Assembly: GCF_900176605.1 (NCBI RefSeq)
Contig: NZ_FXLP01000005.1
Span: 434,001-498,000 of the forward strand
Direction of reading: 5' to 3'
Source of the DNA: Peptoniphilus vaginalis
GTDB taxonomy: Bacteria > Bacillota > Clostridia > Tissierellales > Peptoniphilaceae
Length of the DNA stretch: 64,000 bases
The first letter of the stretch is position 1; each line of letters opens with the position of its first letter. A model generated the notes under the pieces. The model saw only the letters and a program-made list of their open reading frames with translations. It made no database searches and had not been told where the DNA came from. Made by a program: the position numbers and the translations under genes. Below, in pieces: positions 63,187 to 64,000 of this stretch.

Positions 63187-63845
63187 TATTTCACTTCCCT
63201 TATCTTCTTATCTTTTATCTCATAAACCTTGTTAACATTCTCTTCTATTTCTTCAAGGTTGTGAGTTATCATAAGAATCGTAATATTGTGTTGTTGATTT
63301 ATGTGACTTAAAAGGTGAAATAAAGATTCCTTAGACTCCTTATCTACGCCAGTCATGGGTTCATCAAGAATTAAAAATTCTGGAGTTGCAACCAAGGTCT
63401 TGGCAATTAAAATTCTCTGCCTTTGTCCACCTGATAATTCTGTGTAAAGTCTCTCCCTGTAATCATTCATGCCAACTAAATTTAAGGCATTGGTTATTTT
63501 TTCTTTATGGTAAGTTTTTAATTTTCTAAACCCCTTATTCCTTGGATAAAGAGCTAGCGACAAGAGTTCTGAAACTGTAATTGGAAACTCAAGGCTTGAT
63601 GGTACAGAAAGTTGTGGAACGTAACCAATGTTTTCTATTCCATTTTCTGTATAAAAAGAAATAGTGCCCTCTAGCGGCTTAAGTTGATTTAAAATAAGTT
63701 TAACCAAAGTCGACTTTCCAGCACCATTAGATCCTATAAGGGCGATGTAGTCGCCCCTATAGACATCAAAATTTATATCATCTAAAACTAAATCATCATT
63801 GTATTTAAATTTTAGATTTTTAATTTCTAACAATTTTTCCTTCAC
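63186..63845 (-). CDS. znuC: Zinc/manganese-type ABC transporter ATPase
   Basis: This is a 219-residue ABC ATPase: Walker A IGSNGAGKSTLVKL (about 36), Q-loop region IGYVPQLSVP, signature ELSGGQRQRILIAKTL (about 135), Walker B FLILDEPMTGVD and switch His in ILMITHNLEE. It powers the ABC-3 permease encoded next. The GTG at 63845 overlaps the end of the binding-protein gene. A TTG at 63833 with AAGGA five bases upstream is an alternative start. Confidence 0.93.
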   Translation of the reverse strand: MKEKLLEIKNLKFKYNDDLVLDDINFDVYRGDYIALIGSNGAGKSTLVKLILNQLKPLEGTISFYTENGIENIGYVPQLSVPSSLEFPITVSELLSLALYPRNKGFRKLKTYHKEKITNALNLVGMNDYRERLYTELSGGQRQRILIAKTLVATPEFLILDEPMTGVDKESKESLFHLLSHINQQHNITILMITHNLEEIEENVNKVYEIKDKKIREVK

Positions 63846-64000
63846 TATTTTAAAGCACCTACTAAATTTTCTAGATTTTCTTCCATGATGCTAAAATAAT
63901 CTTCCTTATTATCTATTTGTTCTTGGCTCAAACCTTCAATTGGTGAAAGAACCTTAACTTGGCAACCAGTTTCACTTGCAATAATGTTTGAAACCTTTGG
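63845..64000 (-). CDS. znuA: Metal ABC transporter substrate-binding protein, 3' end only
   Basis: The window ends inside this gene. The visible 51 C-terminal residues include IIASETGCQVKVLSPIEGLS and NKEDYFSIMEENLENLVGAL. This is the conserved end of ZnuA/TroA-type metal-binding lipoproteins: the IASETG segment, then PIEGL, then YFSIMEENLENL. It precedes the ATPase gene, giving znuA-znuC-znuB. The metal His residues and lipobox lie outside the window. Confidence 0.88.
   Translation of the reverse strand, partial: PKVSNIIASETGCQVKVLSPIEGLSQEQIDNKEDYFSIMEENLENLVGALK

Overview
The window reads as chromosome of a low-GC, monoderm Firmicute. AT-rich codon use, strong AGGAGG-type ribosome sites, RNase Y, SepF, GatCAB, a LexA/YneA pair, MutSL without MutH and S-layer-homology (SLH) proteins point to Clostridia/Tissierellia. 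A Peptoniphilaceae-like anaerobic coccus (Anaerococcus or Peptoniphilus type) is my best guess from family resemblance, not a proven assignment.

Layout. (1) 1-5049 is an accessory graveyard. It holds a shredded RecG-family helicase on the minus strand, a decayed class I lanthipeptide-type locus (broken LanB dehydratase, an apparent LanB/precursor-peptide chimera, an intact CPBP membrane protease and an internally deleted LanT-type ABC exporter) and an IS30-family element. The right end of that element supplies the last codons of the neighbouring chromosomal gene. (2) 5029-9520 holds a stalk-domain exported protein, a XerC/D-like recombinase, RNase Y, and the divergent SOS pair yneA-like/lexA. 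(3) 9622-26727 is a long minus-strand run: ynbB-like PLP enzyme, miaA-mutL-mutS-miaB, an FAD oxidoreductase, then rluD-lspA-ylmH-sepF-yggS-HlyD-like (division/envelope cluster) and gpsA-plsY-der. (4) 26835-28087 is a split ThrE-type exporter on the plus strand. (5) 28167-39517, minus strand: gatB-gatA-gatC-ligA-pcrA, tcdA-like and two paralogous SLH proteins. (6) 39725-42469, plus strand: a siroheme-synthase-like NAD-binding protein, a small cupin and an IS3-family (IS150-like) element lodged in the loop of a terminator. (7) 42508-53079, minus strand: PEP synthase, CYTH protein, phosphoesterase, a YhaN/YhaO (SbcCD-like) pair, isochorismatase-like hydrolase, degenerate PfkB-like protein, phosphohexomutase and YbaK. 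(8) 53204-61972 is a compact operon, aroB-aroA-aroC-[chorismate mutase/aroE/aroK fusion]-aroQ-pabAB fusion-aroF-pabC. It encodes all seven shikimate-pathway steps and both p-aminobenzoate steps. (9) 62131-64000 holds a two-helix small protein behind an inverted-repeat promoter, and a Zn/Mn-type ABC importer (znuB, znuC, 3' end of znuA).

The housekeeping part is syntenically ordinary. The points most worth attention are the lanthipeptide relic with its chimeric ORF, the trifunctional CM-AroE-AroK protein inside a one-operon chorismate/PABA pathway, the IS150-like insertion that split a terminator with a visible 4-bp duplication, and the inverted-repeat promoter at 62077-62117. No intact previously undescribed defence or mobile system was recognised. 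No tRNA, rRNA or CRISPR array was recognised by eye.
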